From Tannerella serpentiformis (GTDB taxonomy: Bacteria; Bacteroidota; Bacteroidia; Bacteroidales; Tannerellaceae): 64,000 nucleotides of DNA. A model generated the notes under the pieces. It worked only from the letters and a program-made list of their open reading frames with translations. It searched no databases and was not told the DNA's origin. The stretch lies in contig NZ_CP028365.1 in assembly GCF_003033925.1 (NCBI RefSeq), positions 434,001 to 498,000 of the forward strand, written 5' to 3'. The position numbers were made by a program, and so were the translations under genes. Shown piece after piece: positions 56,049 through 64,000 of this stretch. Every line of letters begins with the position of its first letter. The first letter of the stretch is position 1.

Positions 56049-56123
56049 GGTGGGGCGACTATTTCCCGAAAGGAAACAGCTACAGAACGCCTTCATCCAC
56101 CCTAACCCCATACATAACAACAA

Positions 56124-56720
56124 ATGGAAATTCAACGTGCAGAGTTCGTGACGAGTAACACGGACGTGAAGCGGTGTCCCGACGGTGGGATGCCGGAATA
56201 TGCCTTTATCGGACGGTCGAACGTCGGCAAGTCGTCGCTGATCAATATGCTGACACGACGCAAACAGCTGGCCATGACGTCGCAGAAGCCCGGTAAGACG
56301 CAACTCATCAACCATTTCATCATCAACGACAGCTGGTATCTGGTCGACCTGCCCGGATACGGTTACGCCCGACGCAGTCGCGAGAACCGTGACCGGCTGC
56401 GGCAGATCATCGAATCGTACATCCTCAGTCGCCAGCAGCTCACGTGCCTCTTCGTCCTGCTCGACTGTCGCCATGAGGCGCAGCGCATTGACCTGGAGTT
56501 CATGGAGTGGCTCGGGCAGAATGGTGTGCCGTTCGCCATCATCTTCACCAAGACCGACAAGCTCAGCCGCAGTCGCCTGCAAGAGAACCTTGCGGCCTAT
56601 CGCGAAAAGATGCTCGAGACGTGGGAGGAGCTGCCGCCCATCATGACCTCGTCGTCCGAGAAGAACGAGGGGCGCGACGAGATCCTCGCCTACATCGACG
56701 AGATCAATCGCAGCCTCTGA
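56124..56720 (+). CDS. engB: Ribosome-biogenesis GTPase EngB (YihA/YsxC)
   Basis: Protein of 198 residues, a TrmE-Era-EngA-EngB-type GTPase needed for large-subunit assembly. G-motifs are G1 [13 protein letters not shown]2 region [12 protein letters not shown]3 [12 protein letters not shown]4 FTKTDKLS. The start at ATG 56124 ([12 protein letters not shown]) is the usual family start. It stands alone between the restriction-modification gene and a terminator. Length is typical. Confidence 0.95.
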   Translation: MEIQRAEFVTSNTDVKRCPDGGMPEYAFIGRSNVGKSSLINMLTRRKQLAMTSQKPGKTQLINHFIINDSWYLVDLPGYGYARRSRENRDRLRQIIESYILSRQQLTCLFVLLDCRHEAQRIDLEFMEWLGQNGVPFAIIFTKTDKLSRSRLQENLAAYREKMLETWEELPPIMTSSSEKNEGRDEILAYIDEINRSL

Positions 56721-56738
56721 TCCCACCTCTATCACACA

Positions 56739-56779
56739 AAAAGCCCGCTCCCGAACTCCTCTGTCGGTAGCGGGCTTTT
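56739..56779. terminator. Bidirectional terminator between engB and the Omp28-like gene
   Basis: AAAAGCCCGCT (56739-56749) pairs with AGCGGGCTTTT (56769-56779), with an inner CCG / CGG pair. T-tracts are present on both strands, serving the convergent genes. Confidence 0.85.
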
Positions 56780-56812
56780 CTTCGTTACGGGGTGATTAGA
56801 GTGACGCCCTGC

Positions 56813-58375
56813 TCACTTGGCGTAGCGGAAGCTGACCGAACCGCCCGAGACGGAGCAGGTGGCCACATTGTCGACCGTGTACGAGCCGTTCACTAAACGC
56901 AGTGTGTAAGCCACGACGCGGCAGCGGCTGAGATCCACGTTGCGCTTGATGTTGTAGGCGCGGGTGTCGATCGTATAGGTGCGGGTGAGGTGTTTGCCAC
57001 GCTCGATGGTACCTAACGAGAGGCCCGACCTCGGGTCGTCCGTGGCGGTCAGCGGATAGGTCGCCACGTTGTTATGTACATAGTTGGGGTCGATGGCGTC
57101 CTCACCATTGCCGATGCGCTGGCCGTACTTGATGCCGTCCTCGACGATGTAGGCGAAGAAGCGATACTCGCCCGTCTTGTTAGCCGCCACATCGGCCGTG
57201 AAGCTGATCGTGCCGCCTTTCACCGAAGAGCGTAGGGCGATGCCCGTCTGTGCCGGTGCGTAACTGTTCAGGATCCAGATGGCCTCGTTGAACTTCTCGC
57301 GCGTGGCCGTGCGGTAGACGTTCACCTTCGTGTGCATATCCACCAGCGCCGAGGGCCAAGCCGGGCAGAGACGGTCGGCCGTCTCCGAGAGTACGCCGTA
57401 GAGCTCGGGATAGTTGAAGCAGAGCTGGCTGACGTGGAAGACGATGGGCACAGCCCGACCCGGCGTGAGGGTCATGATGTCGTTGATGGCCGTGGTCATG
57501 ATGGGGCAGGTGGCGCAGGTGGCCGACGAGAATTGCATGATGCAATGCTGCTTGGCGAAGTTCAACGCCATTGCGCTGGCCTTGACGCGCACCTCAGTCG
57601 AGCGGACGCCGTCGTAGGTGGCATAGAAGGCATAGTCGCCGGCCTCGGTGGTGGTGAAGTTGTGGCCGATGAGGGCGATGTCGGGCGTGGAGCGGAGGGA
57701 GATGACGGCCTTGTCCGTAACGTCGTGACCGTCGGCCGTCACGGTGAAGGCCACCGCCTCGTTGCCGTCAGCGTGGATCGCACTGCGGTCGGCACGCAGC
57801 GTGACGCTACCAGCAGCAGCGTGCACAGCCACTTCGGCCGAACGTTCGTTGCGATAGATGGCGTAGAAGGTGTAGTCGCCCGACTTATCGGCCGAGAAGG
57901 TGGTGCCTTCGAGCTTCGTCTCGGTCTCGCCGCGGCGCAGAATGGAGGAGGAGGCGGTCACATCCTCGTCGTCAGCCAGAACGGTGAAGTGTACCTGATC
58001 CGCTGTGCCCGGTCGGATCGATGTGCGATCCACCTTGAGCGTCACCACGATCTGGGTGGCTGTGACGGTGACGGCGTTCGACTTCGTGCCCTCATACAGG
58101 GCGTAGAACGTCTGCGTGCCGACCTTATCCGCGGCATAGCGGAGCGTGGACGAGACGGCCTGACCCGACTCGGAGCGAACGGTGACGCCCTGAGTCGTCT
58201 CTTGACCGTTCACCTTCACCACGAAGGTGATCGAGTCGCGGCCGTTGGCTTTGATCGACGTTTTGTTGGCCTCCAGGGTGACCGTGGGGGGCAGTTTTTC
58301 TTCGCTTGAGCAGCCAATCAAGTTCATGATGGCCAAGATCCCCAAGAGGGGAATCCATAGGATACGATTTTTCAT
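56813..58375 (-). CDS. Omp28-related lipoprotein with three Ig-like repeats
   Basis: Protein of 520 residues with a lipoprotein signal (PLLGILAIMNLIGCSSEE). Three repeats of about 85 residues follow (VTLEANKTSIKANGRDSITF, VTLKVDRTSIRPGTADQVHF, VTLRADRSAIHADGNEAVAF), each ending with a TFYALY/TFYAIY/AFYATY strand. Then comes an Omp28/thioredoxin-like domain with FSSATCATCP (CxxC) and ALVDMHTKVN. Omp28-type proteins are outer-surface lipoproteins of Bacteroidetes; in Porphyromonas Omp28 is a putative adhesin. The CxxC may be redox-active or structural. The start is ATG 58375; an ATG six codons upstream is possible. It is divergent from the ABC importer. Confidence 0.85.
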   Translation of the reverse strand: MKNRILWIPLLGILAIMNLIGCSSEEKLPPTVTLEANKTSIKANGRDSITFVVKVNGQETTQGVTVRSESGQAVSSTLRYAADKVGTQTFYALYEGTKSNAVTVTATQIVVTLKVDRTSIRPGTADQVHFTVLADDEDVTASSSILRRGETETKLEGTTFSADKSGDYTFYAIYRNERSAEVAVHAAAGSVTLRADRSAIHADGNEAVAFTVTADGHDVTDKAVISLRSTPDIALIGHNFTTTEAGDYAFYATYDGVRSTEVRVKASAMALNFAKQHCIMQFSSATCATCPIMTTAINDIMTLTPGRAVPIVFHVSQLCFNYPELYGVLSETADRLCPAWPSALVDMHTKVNVYRTATREKFNEAIWILNSYAPAQTGIALRSSVKGGTISFTADVAANKTGEYRFFAYIVEDGIKYGQRIGNGEDAIDPNYVHNNVATYPLTATDDPRSGLSLGTIERGKHLTRTYTIDTRAYNIKRNVDLSRCRVVAYTLRLVNGSYTVDNVATCSVSGGSVSFRYAK

Positions 58376-58406
58376 TTGATCTATCTTCTTCAATTTGTAA
58401 TCGGCG

Positions 58407-58414
58407 CAAAAATA
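58407..58414 (-). promoter_or_regulatory. -7 promoter box of the Omp28-like gene
   Basis: TATTTTTG followed by CGCCG on the minus strand, about 32 bp before the start codon. Confidence 0.5.
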
Positions 58415-58818
58415 GACTTTCCGGGTTCCCTGCCTTGCCGTTTACGGCCCGTCCGCGGATGAATGGAGCTCCTCGGAGTGGCTTCTCTGGCGGGTTGGGG
58501 CATCCGAAGCGCAAAAAGAGATGAAAAGGCAGGGAGGGCTGGTGGAGAGCAGGCGCCAGTCTGTGAAATCGTCCATAATGGCCAAAGCACCTGACGAAAA
58601 GTTGTGAAATCATCCGTGGTGCCGGGTGCGTAGCGCTTCGGCTGTAGTCCAAACGGCTTCCGATCCGGTGATCGTAGACAAACCGACAGCCCCATCGATA
58701 CCTATCGGCGCCGCTGTCTGCTGTATATCTATGAGCTTGTCTATGAGCTTGGCGAGGTCGTCCGTCGGCTTGTTGCTTCGGGGGGGCGCGTCGCTGAACA
58801 TCCGGGGGCGCAAACGCT

Positions 58819-59070
58819 GGCAGGCGGCCTTCCAAAGTGGTCGGAGTGTCTGGTGACTCTGGCAGGCCGCCTGCCGGGACTATCGGACACTCCGGTGACG
58901 TTGGCAGGCCGCCTGACAGGACTACCAAACACTCCGGTGATGGTGGCAGGCCGCCTGACAGGGCTATCGGAGACTCCGGTAATGGTGGCAGGCCGCCTGC
59001 CAGCGTCACCGAACACTCCGACGATGTTGGCAGGCGGCCTGCCAGAGTTGCCAAGTCGCACATCGAGGCC
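58819..59070. repeat. Tandem array A9, 6 copies of a 42-bp unit
   Basis: The marker GGCAGG occurs at 58819, 58861, 58903, 58945, 58987 and 59029, exactly 42 bp apart. Units read like GGCAGGCCGCCTGACAGGAC + TACCAAACACTCCGGTGATGGT. The dyad GCAGG-CCG-CCTGC is present in several copies. It lies between the divergent Omp28-like and ABC genes. From 58415 to 58818 I see no gene or repeat, although there are open frames on both strands. Confidence 0.96.
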
Positions 59071-59210
59071 GCCTCAGGAGCCGAAAGCTGTTGGCAGGAC
59101 ACGATAGGGAGGACTGATCCCCCCGACCGAAGTCCGGGCCTATATCTTCAAATCGCCCGTAAGGCCCAAAGGATTACGGATCCAGCACCGCTCTGATTGG
59201 ATCCGGCCGT

Positions 59211-59218
59211 TACCTTTG
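59211..59218 (+). promoter_or_regulatory. -7 promoter box of the ABC importer operon
   Basis: TACCTTTG followed by GCGCC, 131 bp before the start of the binding-protein gene. This leaves a leader of about 120 bases. I find no cobalamin B12-box-like sequence in it. Confidence 0.45.
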
Positions 59219-59348
59219 GCGCCGATTTTTCCGGAGGCGGAGGCTATACCTATTTATATAGGCATCGACCGAATGGGCATGGCCGATGCGCGTACCCCCG
59301 GAAGGGGGCGGCCAGAAGCGAGAAGATGACATATACTACAATAGAAGA

Positions 59349-60524
59349 ATGATGACAATGACACTCAAGAAAATGATGGCCGCGGGCCTGCTGCTCTTAC
59401 TGATGGCGGCATGTGGCGGCGCTAAGAAGGAACAGCACGGAGCGGGCCAGACGGACGCGACCGATGCGGAACGTACCGAACGACTCAAGCCGCGCTATGC
59501 CGAGGGCTTCAGCCTGCGATCCGAGGGCGGCGTGTGGCTGGTTGACATCCAGGACCCGCAGAAGGAGGACGAAGAGGGGGAGATGGCGGAGGGTGCCTAC
59601 CGCTATGCCTTCGTGCCGCGCGGCAGTGACCTCCGGGCGCCTGAGGGCTACGAGCGGATCGAGATACCCGTCCGCAAGGTGGTCTGCATGACTACGCTCC
59701 AGCTCTCCAACTTCATCGCCCTCGACCGCCGCGACCTCGTGGCCGGTCTGACCAGCACACGCCACCTCTTCGACCCGCAGATCAACGCCCAACTCAAGGA
59801 TGGCCGCACGCGTAAGATCGGCATCGAGGGCAACTTCGACACCGAGGTGGTGATGGGCATTGCGCCCGACGTGATCCTCATCTCGCCCTTCAAACGCGGC
59901 GGTTACGAGGCGCTCAAGGAGACCGGCGCACCGCTCATTCCGCACCTGGGATACAAGGAGCTGACGCCGCTCGGGCAGGCCGAATGGATCAAGTTCGTCG
60001 GCCTGCTGACCGGCAACGAGGACGCTGCGATCAAACGCTTCGACGAGATCGAGAAGCGATACAACGAGCTGAAGGCGCTCACGGCCGACGTCAAGGAGCG
60101 ACCGGTGGTCTTCAGCGGCGAGATGCGTGGCGGCAACTGGTACGCTGTCGGCGGTAAGAGCTTCCTGGCGCGCCAGTTCGAGGACGCCGGCGCCGACTAT
60201 TTCCTCAAGGACGACCCCCACTCGGGCGGCTTCACGCTCGACTTCGAGACCGTCTACGCCCAAGCCGTCAACGCCCGCTTCTGGCGCATCATCAACAGCT
60301 ACGACGGTACCTTCACCTACGACGCCCTCCGGCAGGAGGACGCCCGCTATGCCGACTTCCGAGCCTTCCGCGAGCGGGGCGTGGTCTACTGCAACCTCAA
60401 GTCGCAACGTTTCTACGAGGGCGTGCCCGTGGAGCCGGAGGTGGTCCTGGCCGACCTGATCCACGCCTTCCACCCGCAGCTGTTGCCCGATCATAAGCCG
60501 GTTTACTACAAGTTGCTGAAGTGA
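59349..60524 (+). CDS. ABC importer substrate-binding lipoprotein (BtuF/FecB-like)
   Basis: Protein of 391 residues with a lipobox (LLLLMAACGG). After a charged linker comes a class III periplasmic-binding fold: IEIPVRKVVCMTTLQLSNFI, LVAGLTSTRHLF, VVMGIAPDVILISPF, then PVVFSGEMRGGNWYAVGGKSFL in the second lobe. It would capture a siderophore, haem or cobalamin and pass it to the permease. ATG codons at 59352 and 59358 are equally possible starts. The stop overlaps the permease ATG by one base (TGATG). Ligand not determinable. Confidence 0.9.
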   Translation: MMTMTLKKMMAAGLLLLLMAACGGAKKEQHGAGQTDATDAERTERLKPRYAEGFSLRSEGGVWLVDIQDPQKEDEEGEMAEGAYRYAFVPRGSDLRAPEGYERIEIPVRKVVCMTTLQLSNFIALDRRDLVAGLTSTRHLFDPQINAQLKDGRTRKIGIEGNFDTEVVMGIAPDVILISPFKRGGYEALKETGAPLIPHLGYKELTPLGQAEWIKFVGLLTGNEDAAIKRFDEIEKRYNELKALTADVKERPVVFSGEMRGGNWYAVGGKSFLARQFEDAGADYFLKDDPHSGGFTLDFETVYAQAVNARFWRIINSYDGTFTYDALRQEDARYADFRAFRERGVVYCNLKSQRFYEGVPVEPEVVLADLIHAFHPQLLPDHKPVYYKLLK

Positions 60525-61561
60525 TGAAGCGCCATACAGCACTTATTCTGACGCTCATCGCCGCCTCCATCGCGCTCTTCTTCGTGCTCAACTTGGTGCT
60601 CGGATCGGTGGCCATCCCACTGCAATCGATCGTGCATATCCTCTTCGGCACGGGCGAGGAGTCGGAGGTGTGGCGCAACATCGTGTGGAAGTCGCGCGTG
60701 CCCCAGTCACTGACGGCCTTAGTGGCGGGCGCGGGGTTGGCCGTGAGCGGCCTGCAAATGCAGACCGTCTTTCGCAATCCACTGGCCGGGCCATCGGTGC
60801 TCGGCATCAGCTCCGGGGCCAGCCTCGGCGTGGCGCTCGTCATCCTGCTCTCGGGCAGCGTGGGCGGCGTAGCGCTGAGCAAGCTCGGCTACATCGGCGA
60901 ACTGGCGCTCACGATCGCGGCCACCGTCGGCTCGCTGTCCGTCATGGCGCTCATCGTCTTCGTCTCGCAGAAGGTGCGGGGCAGCGTCACGCTGCTCATC
61001 ATCGGCGTCATGATCGGCTATGTGGCCAACGCCATCATCGGCATGCTGAAGTATTTCAGCGTCGAGGAGGACATCCGCGCCTACGTCATCTGGGGCCTGG
61101 GCAGCTTCGCCCGCGTGTCGGGCAATCAGATGACGCTCTTCGTCGCCATCATGGCCGTGCTACTGCCGCTCTCACTGCTGCTGATCAAGACGCTCAACCT
61201 GCTGCTCCTCGGCGAGGGCTACGCCCGCAACCTCGGCCTGAACATCAAGCGGGCGCGCCTGAGCGTCATCTCCTGCGCCGGCCTCCTGACGGCCATTGTG
61301 ACGGCTTACTGCGGGCCGGTGATCTTCCTCGGGCTGGCTGTGCCGCACCTCTGCCGCGGCCTCCTGCGCACGTCCGACCACCGCATCCTTATGCCCGCCT
61401 CCATCCTCACCGGCGCCTCGCTGGCCTTGGTCTGCAACCTCATCGCCCGCATGCCCGGCTTCGAGGGCGCCCTGCCCGTCAACTCCGTCACGGCGCTCAT
61501 CGGCGCACCTATCGTGGTCTACGTGCTTTTCAGTAAACGAAGAAATGAAGTGAACGAATGA
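60524..61561 (+). CDS. ABC importer permease, FecCD family
   Basis: Protein of 345 residues with nine to ten membrane segments. It carries the FecCD hallmarks VWKSRVPQSLTALVAGAGLA, LQMQTVFRNPLAGPSVLGIS, YVIWGLGSFARVSGNQ and GPVIFLGLAVPHLCRGLL. It forms the homodimeric channel for siderophore/haem/B12 import, with coupling-helix segments contacting the ATPase. Its stop overlaps the ATPase start (ATGA). Confidence 0.93.
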   Translation: MKRHTALILTLIAASIALFFVLNLVLGSVAIPLQSIVHILFGTGEESEVWRNIVWKSRVPQSLTALVAGAGLAVSGLQMQTVFRNPLAGPSVLGISSGASLGVALVILLSGSVGGVALSKLGYIGELALTIAATVGSLSVMALIVFVSQKVRGSVTLLIIGVMIGYVANAIIGMLKYFSVEEDIRAYVIWGLGSFARVSGNQMTLFVAIMAVLLPLSLLLIKTLNLLLLGEGYARNLGLNIKRARLSVISCAGLLTAIVTAYCGPVIFLGLAVPHLCRGLLRTSDHRILMPASILTGASLALVCNLIARMPGFEGALPVNSVTALIGAPIVVYVLFSKRRNEVNE

Positions 61562-62568
61562 AAGAAACGACTATCCGCCTCCGCGACCTCAGCATCGGCT
61601 ACCCCGACAAGCACAACACGAAGCGCGTGGCCGAACACCTCAACGCCTCGATCCACAGCGGCGAATTGACGTGCCTCCTCGGCACCAATGGCGTGGGCAA
61701 ATCCACCCTGCTGCGCACCCTCTCGGCCTTCCAACCCCCGCTCGGCGGCACGATCGACCTGCTCGACCGTCCGCTCTCCACGTATGATGACCGGCAGTTG
61801 GCCACCGTCATCGGCGTCGTCCTGACCGAAAAGAGCGACATCCGCAACATGACGGTCGAGGAGCTGGTCGGCCTCGGGCGCAGTCCCTACACCGGCTTTT
61901 GGGGGACACTCAAGGAGGGCGATCGCAAGATCGTGCACGAGGCCATCGCCCGCGTGCGCATCGAGCCGCTCACCCAGCGCATGGTGCACACCCTCAGCGA
62001 TGGCGAGCGGCAGAAGGTGATGATCGCCAAGGCGCTGGCGCAGGAGACGCCCATCATCTTCCTCGACGAGCCCACGGCCTTCCTCGACTTCCCCAGCAAG
62101 GTGGAGGTCATGCAGCTGCTCCACAACCTTACGCACACGCTCCAGAAGACCGTCTTCATGTCCACCCACGACCTCGAGCTGGCGCTCCAAATCGCGGACA
62201 AGATCTGGCTCATGGACCGCACGAACGGCATCGCCATCGGTACGCCTGAGGACCTCTCCTTAGAAGGCAAACTCAGCAGTTTCTTCTCCCGCAAAGGCAT
62301 CACCTACGACACCGAAACGGGCTTCTTCCGCATCGACACGGACTACCGCCGCGAGATCCACCTCCACGGCCACGGCAGCCGTTACGCGATGGTGCGCAAA
62401 GCCCTGCAACGAAACGGTATCCGTGCCGACCGCCACGTCGCTGACGACTCCCTCCACATTGACACCACCGGCTCCGCAGGCGATCCCTTCGTCATCCACC
62501 GCGCAGACGGTAGCACCCAGTCCGCCACCAACATCGAGGCGCTGCTGTCGCTGATTGCGGATCAATGA
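61558..62568 (+). CDS. ABC importer ATPase with C-terminal extension
   Basis: Protein of 336 residues. Walker A is GTNGVGKSTLL, the signature LSDGERQKVMIAKAL, Walker B PIIFLDEPTAFLD, and the switch His is in MSTHDLELA. It powers the permease above. FecE/BtuD-type ATPases are about 250-270 residues; this one has about 80 more after the core (HLHGHGSRYAMVRKALQRNG, ADDSLHIDTTGSAGDPFVI), a small alpha/beta domain with no clear match that may be regulatory. It is the last gene of the operon; a 42-bp array starts 39 bp after the stop. Confidence 0.92.
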   Translation: MKETTIRLRDLSIGYPDKHNTKRVAEHLNASIHSGELTCLLGTNGVGKSTLLRTLSAFQPPLGGTIDLLDRPLSTYDDRQLATVIGVVLTEKSDIRNMTVEELVGLGRSPYTGFWGTLKEGDRKIVHEAIARVRIEPLTQRMVHTLSDGERQKVMIAKALAQETPIIFLDEPTAFLDFPSKVEVMQLLHNLTHTLQKTVFMSTHDLELALQIADKIWLMDRTNGIAIGTPEDLSLEGKLSSFFSRKGITYDTETGFFRIDTDYRREIHLHGHGSRYAMVRKALQRNGIRADRHVADDSLHIDTTGSAGDPFVIHRADGSTQSATNIEALLSLIADQ

Positions 62569-62606
62569 CGAGCCAGAAATACCCAGAGACGCCCTTACCA
62601 AGTTCC

Positions 62607-62995
62607 GTCCCCTGAGGGGATGAGGGCGTACCCGTCCGGAAAGTCCCCGTCCCCTGAGGGGATGGGAGCTTTTTTTGCGGTGACACCCCCGTCCCCTGAG
62701 GGGATGGGAGCTTTTTTTGCGGTGACACCCCCGTCCCCTGAGGGGATGAGGCGTAATTTCAAGATGACACCCCTATCCCCTGAGGGGATGAGGCGTAATT
62801 TCAGGATGACGCCCCTATCCCCTGAGGGGGTGAGGCGTAATTTCAGGATGAAGCCCCTATCCCCTGAGGGGGTGAGGTGTAATTTCAGGATAACACCCCT
62901 ATCCCCTCAAGGGGATGAGGTGTAATTTCAGGATAACGCCCCTATCCCCCGAGGGAATGAGGTGTAATTTCAGGATAACGCCCTGTCTCCTCTTC
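62607..62995. repeat. Tandem array A10, 10 copies of a 42-bp unit
   Basis: The marker (G/A)TCCCC begins at 62607, 62649, 62691, 62733, 62775, 62817, 62859, 62901, 62944 and (diverged) 62985: spacings 42 seven times, then 43 and 41. The dyad is CCCC-TGA-GGGG; the copy at 62901 reads CCCCTCAAGGGG, longer but still symmetric. The half between dyads changes from GGGAGCTTTTTTTGCGG to GCGTAATTTCAGGATGAC without breaking register. The array separates the ABC operon from feoAB. 62996-63081 shows only C-rich DNA. Confidence 0.95.
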
Positions 62996-63081
62996 GCCAA
63001 TTGGGCAGACGTCCCCCGACACCCCCAATTATTGGGGATATGTGGGGGGGATGATCATAAAACGCCCCCGATTATTTGGGA

Positions 63082-63112
63082 TTGGTATAAGAAGGGCACG
63101 GAAATATTTTTG
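63082..63112 (+). promoter_or_regulatory. Promoter of feoAB
   Basis: TTGG (63082-63085), 19-bp spacer, TATTTTTG (63105-63112) followed by CGCCC, 73 bp before the ATG. Confidence 0.6.
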
Positions 63113-63184
63113 CGCCCTCCAAAAGGACAGTGCGTAGCAGTGTGCATGCTCCGTAATGTCCCTCTTTACTAATCAAGGATACAG

Positions 63185-64000
63185 ATGAATTTATCGGACT
63201 TACAGAACGGCGACTCGGCCGTCATTGTGCGTGTGTCGGGACACGGAGCTTTCCGCCGACGCATTATAGAGATGGGCTTTGTACGCGGACAGAAGGTCAC
63301 GTCGATGCTCAATTCCCCGCTGAACGACCCCGTCAAATACGGCGTCATGGGCTATGAGGTCTCCCTCCGACGCAGCGAGGCAGCCATGATCGAAGTGCTG
63401 CCCGAAGACGAAGCCAACCAGCCCCTGCCGGACGGCCCGGAGGAGGCACCGAACGCGAACGACCCGACGAACCGTCGCCCGTCGGCCGACACACAGCCCG
63501 CACCACGCAAGAACGAAATCAACGTGGCCCTCGTGGGCAACCCCAACAGCGGCAAGACGTCGCTCTTCAACGTCATCTCCGGCGGGCGCGAGCATGTGGG
63601 CAACTATAGCGGCGTCACCGTGGCCGCCAAAACGGGGCATGTCACCTACAAAGGCTACCGCTTCAACATCACCGACCTGCCGGGCACCTACTCCCTCTCG
63701 GCCTATTCGCCCGAGGAGCGGTACGTGCGTCAGCATATCCTCGACCGCCGGCCGGACGTGATCCTGAACGTCGTCGTAGCCTCCAACCTCGAGCGCAACC
63801 TCTACCTCACCACCGAACTGATCGACCTCAGCCAGCCGACCGTCATCGCGCTCAACATGTACGACGAGCTGGAAGCGAGCGGCGCCACGCTCAACCACGA
63901 GAAGTTGGGCGGCATGATCGGCATACCGATGGTGCCCACCGTGGCCCGCACGGGCGATGGCATCGACACGTTGCTCAACACGATCATCGACCTCTTCGAG
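63185..64000 (+). CDS. feoB: Ferrous iron transport protein, FeoA-FeoB fusion (partial, runs off the window)
   Basis: The frame opens at ATG 63185 and is still open at the window end (272 codons seen). Residues 1-72 are a FeoA/SH3-like domain (LSDLQNGDSAVIVRVSGHGA, RRRIIEMGFVRGQKV, YGVMGYEVSLRRSEA). A linker rich in Pro, Asp and Asn follows, then the FeoB G-domain: G1 VGNPNSGKTSLFN, G2 SGVTVAAKTG, G3 DLPGTYSL, G4-like LNMYDE. Fused FeoA-FeoB is known in Bacteroidetes. It imports Fe2+ across the inner membrane. The membrane part lies beyond the window. Confidence 0.93.
   Translation, partial: MNLSDLQNGDSAVIVRVSGHGAFRRRIIEMGFVRGQKVTSMLNSPLNDPVKYGVMGYEVSLRRSEAAMIEVLPEDEANQPLPDGPEEAPNANDPTNRRPSADTQPAPRKNEINVALVGNPNSGKTSLFNVISGGREHVGNYSGVTVAAKTGHVTYKGYRFNITDLPGTYSLSAYSPEERYVRQHILDRRPDVILNVVVASNLERNLYLTTELIDLSQPTVIALNMYDELEASGATLNHEKLGGMIGIPMVPTVARTGDGIDTLLNTIIDLFE

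Noticed and set aside
59070-59349. Cobalamin riboswitch before the BtuF-like gene
   Set aside because: The leader is long enough, but I find no B12-box-like conserved core.

Overview
The window looks like a Bacteroidales chromosome, probably Tannerellaceae/Porphyromonadaceae and possibly a Tannerella-like oral species. The evidence is a SusC/SusD pair, two GLPGLI-family proteins, two surface proteins with type IX secretion (T9SS) sorting domains, Bacteroidetes-type promoter boxes (TAnnTTTG) upstream of many genes, and a tmRNA with a tag ending in YALAA. Coding DNA is fairly GC-rich and most genes are ordinary housekeeping genes. Species assignment is inference; no marker gene settles it.

Layout. 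1-5 kb: two GLPGLI paralogues and a DUF6261-like protein. 5-9.6 kb: SusD/SusC outer-membrane uptake pair. 10.5-13.2 kb: penicillin-binding protein 1A with a 59-residue TatA-like gene before it. 14-19.3 kb: a tight operon, fabD - DUF5063 - 3'-5' exonuclease - rlmI-like methyltransferase - acetyltransferase - NhaC antiporter. 19.9-22.6 kb: a leftward signalling operon (LytTR regulator, two FHA proteins, an acidic mini-protein, a PP2C phosphatase) with no kinase. 22.8-24 kb: pgk. 24.2-25.3 kb: a complete insertion sequence. 25.5-31.4 kb: MATE exporter, pdxB, a membrane protein and glycogen phosphorylase. 32.3-33.9 kb: Smr-domain and CYTH proteins. 34.1-34.5 kb: tmRNA. 35-37.1 kb: DUF2851 and a helix-hairpin-helix protein. 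37.6-45.9 kb: a three-gene T9SS surface-protein operon including a 1,824-residue repeat protein. 46.6-50.9 kb: tRNA-Pro, aroB, alaS. 51-53.4 kb: M23 peptidase, MerR regulator, Ca/Na antiporter. 53.6-56.7 kb: a single-chain restriction-modification enzyme and engB. 56.8-64 kb: an Omp28-like lipoprotein, a three-gene iron/cobalamin-type ABC importer, and the start of a FeoA-FeoB fusion.

The most striking thing is between the genes. At least eleven intergenic tandem arrays occur, and every one has a unit of 41 or 42 bp although the sequences are unrelated from array to array. Most units carry a short dyad. In one place two different repeat sequences follow each other without losing the 41-bp register. 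One array is split by the insertion sequence, whose 8-bp target duplication restores the unit exactly when removed in silico. A second, dispersed family of long-hairpin elements occupies other gaps; its longest tandem block has a 126-bp period (3 x 42). The constant unit length, close to four turns of B-DNA, is the best candidate here for an undescribed chromosome-organising or repeat-generating system. Its function is unknown.
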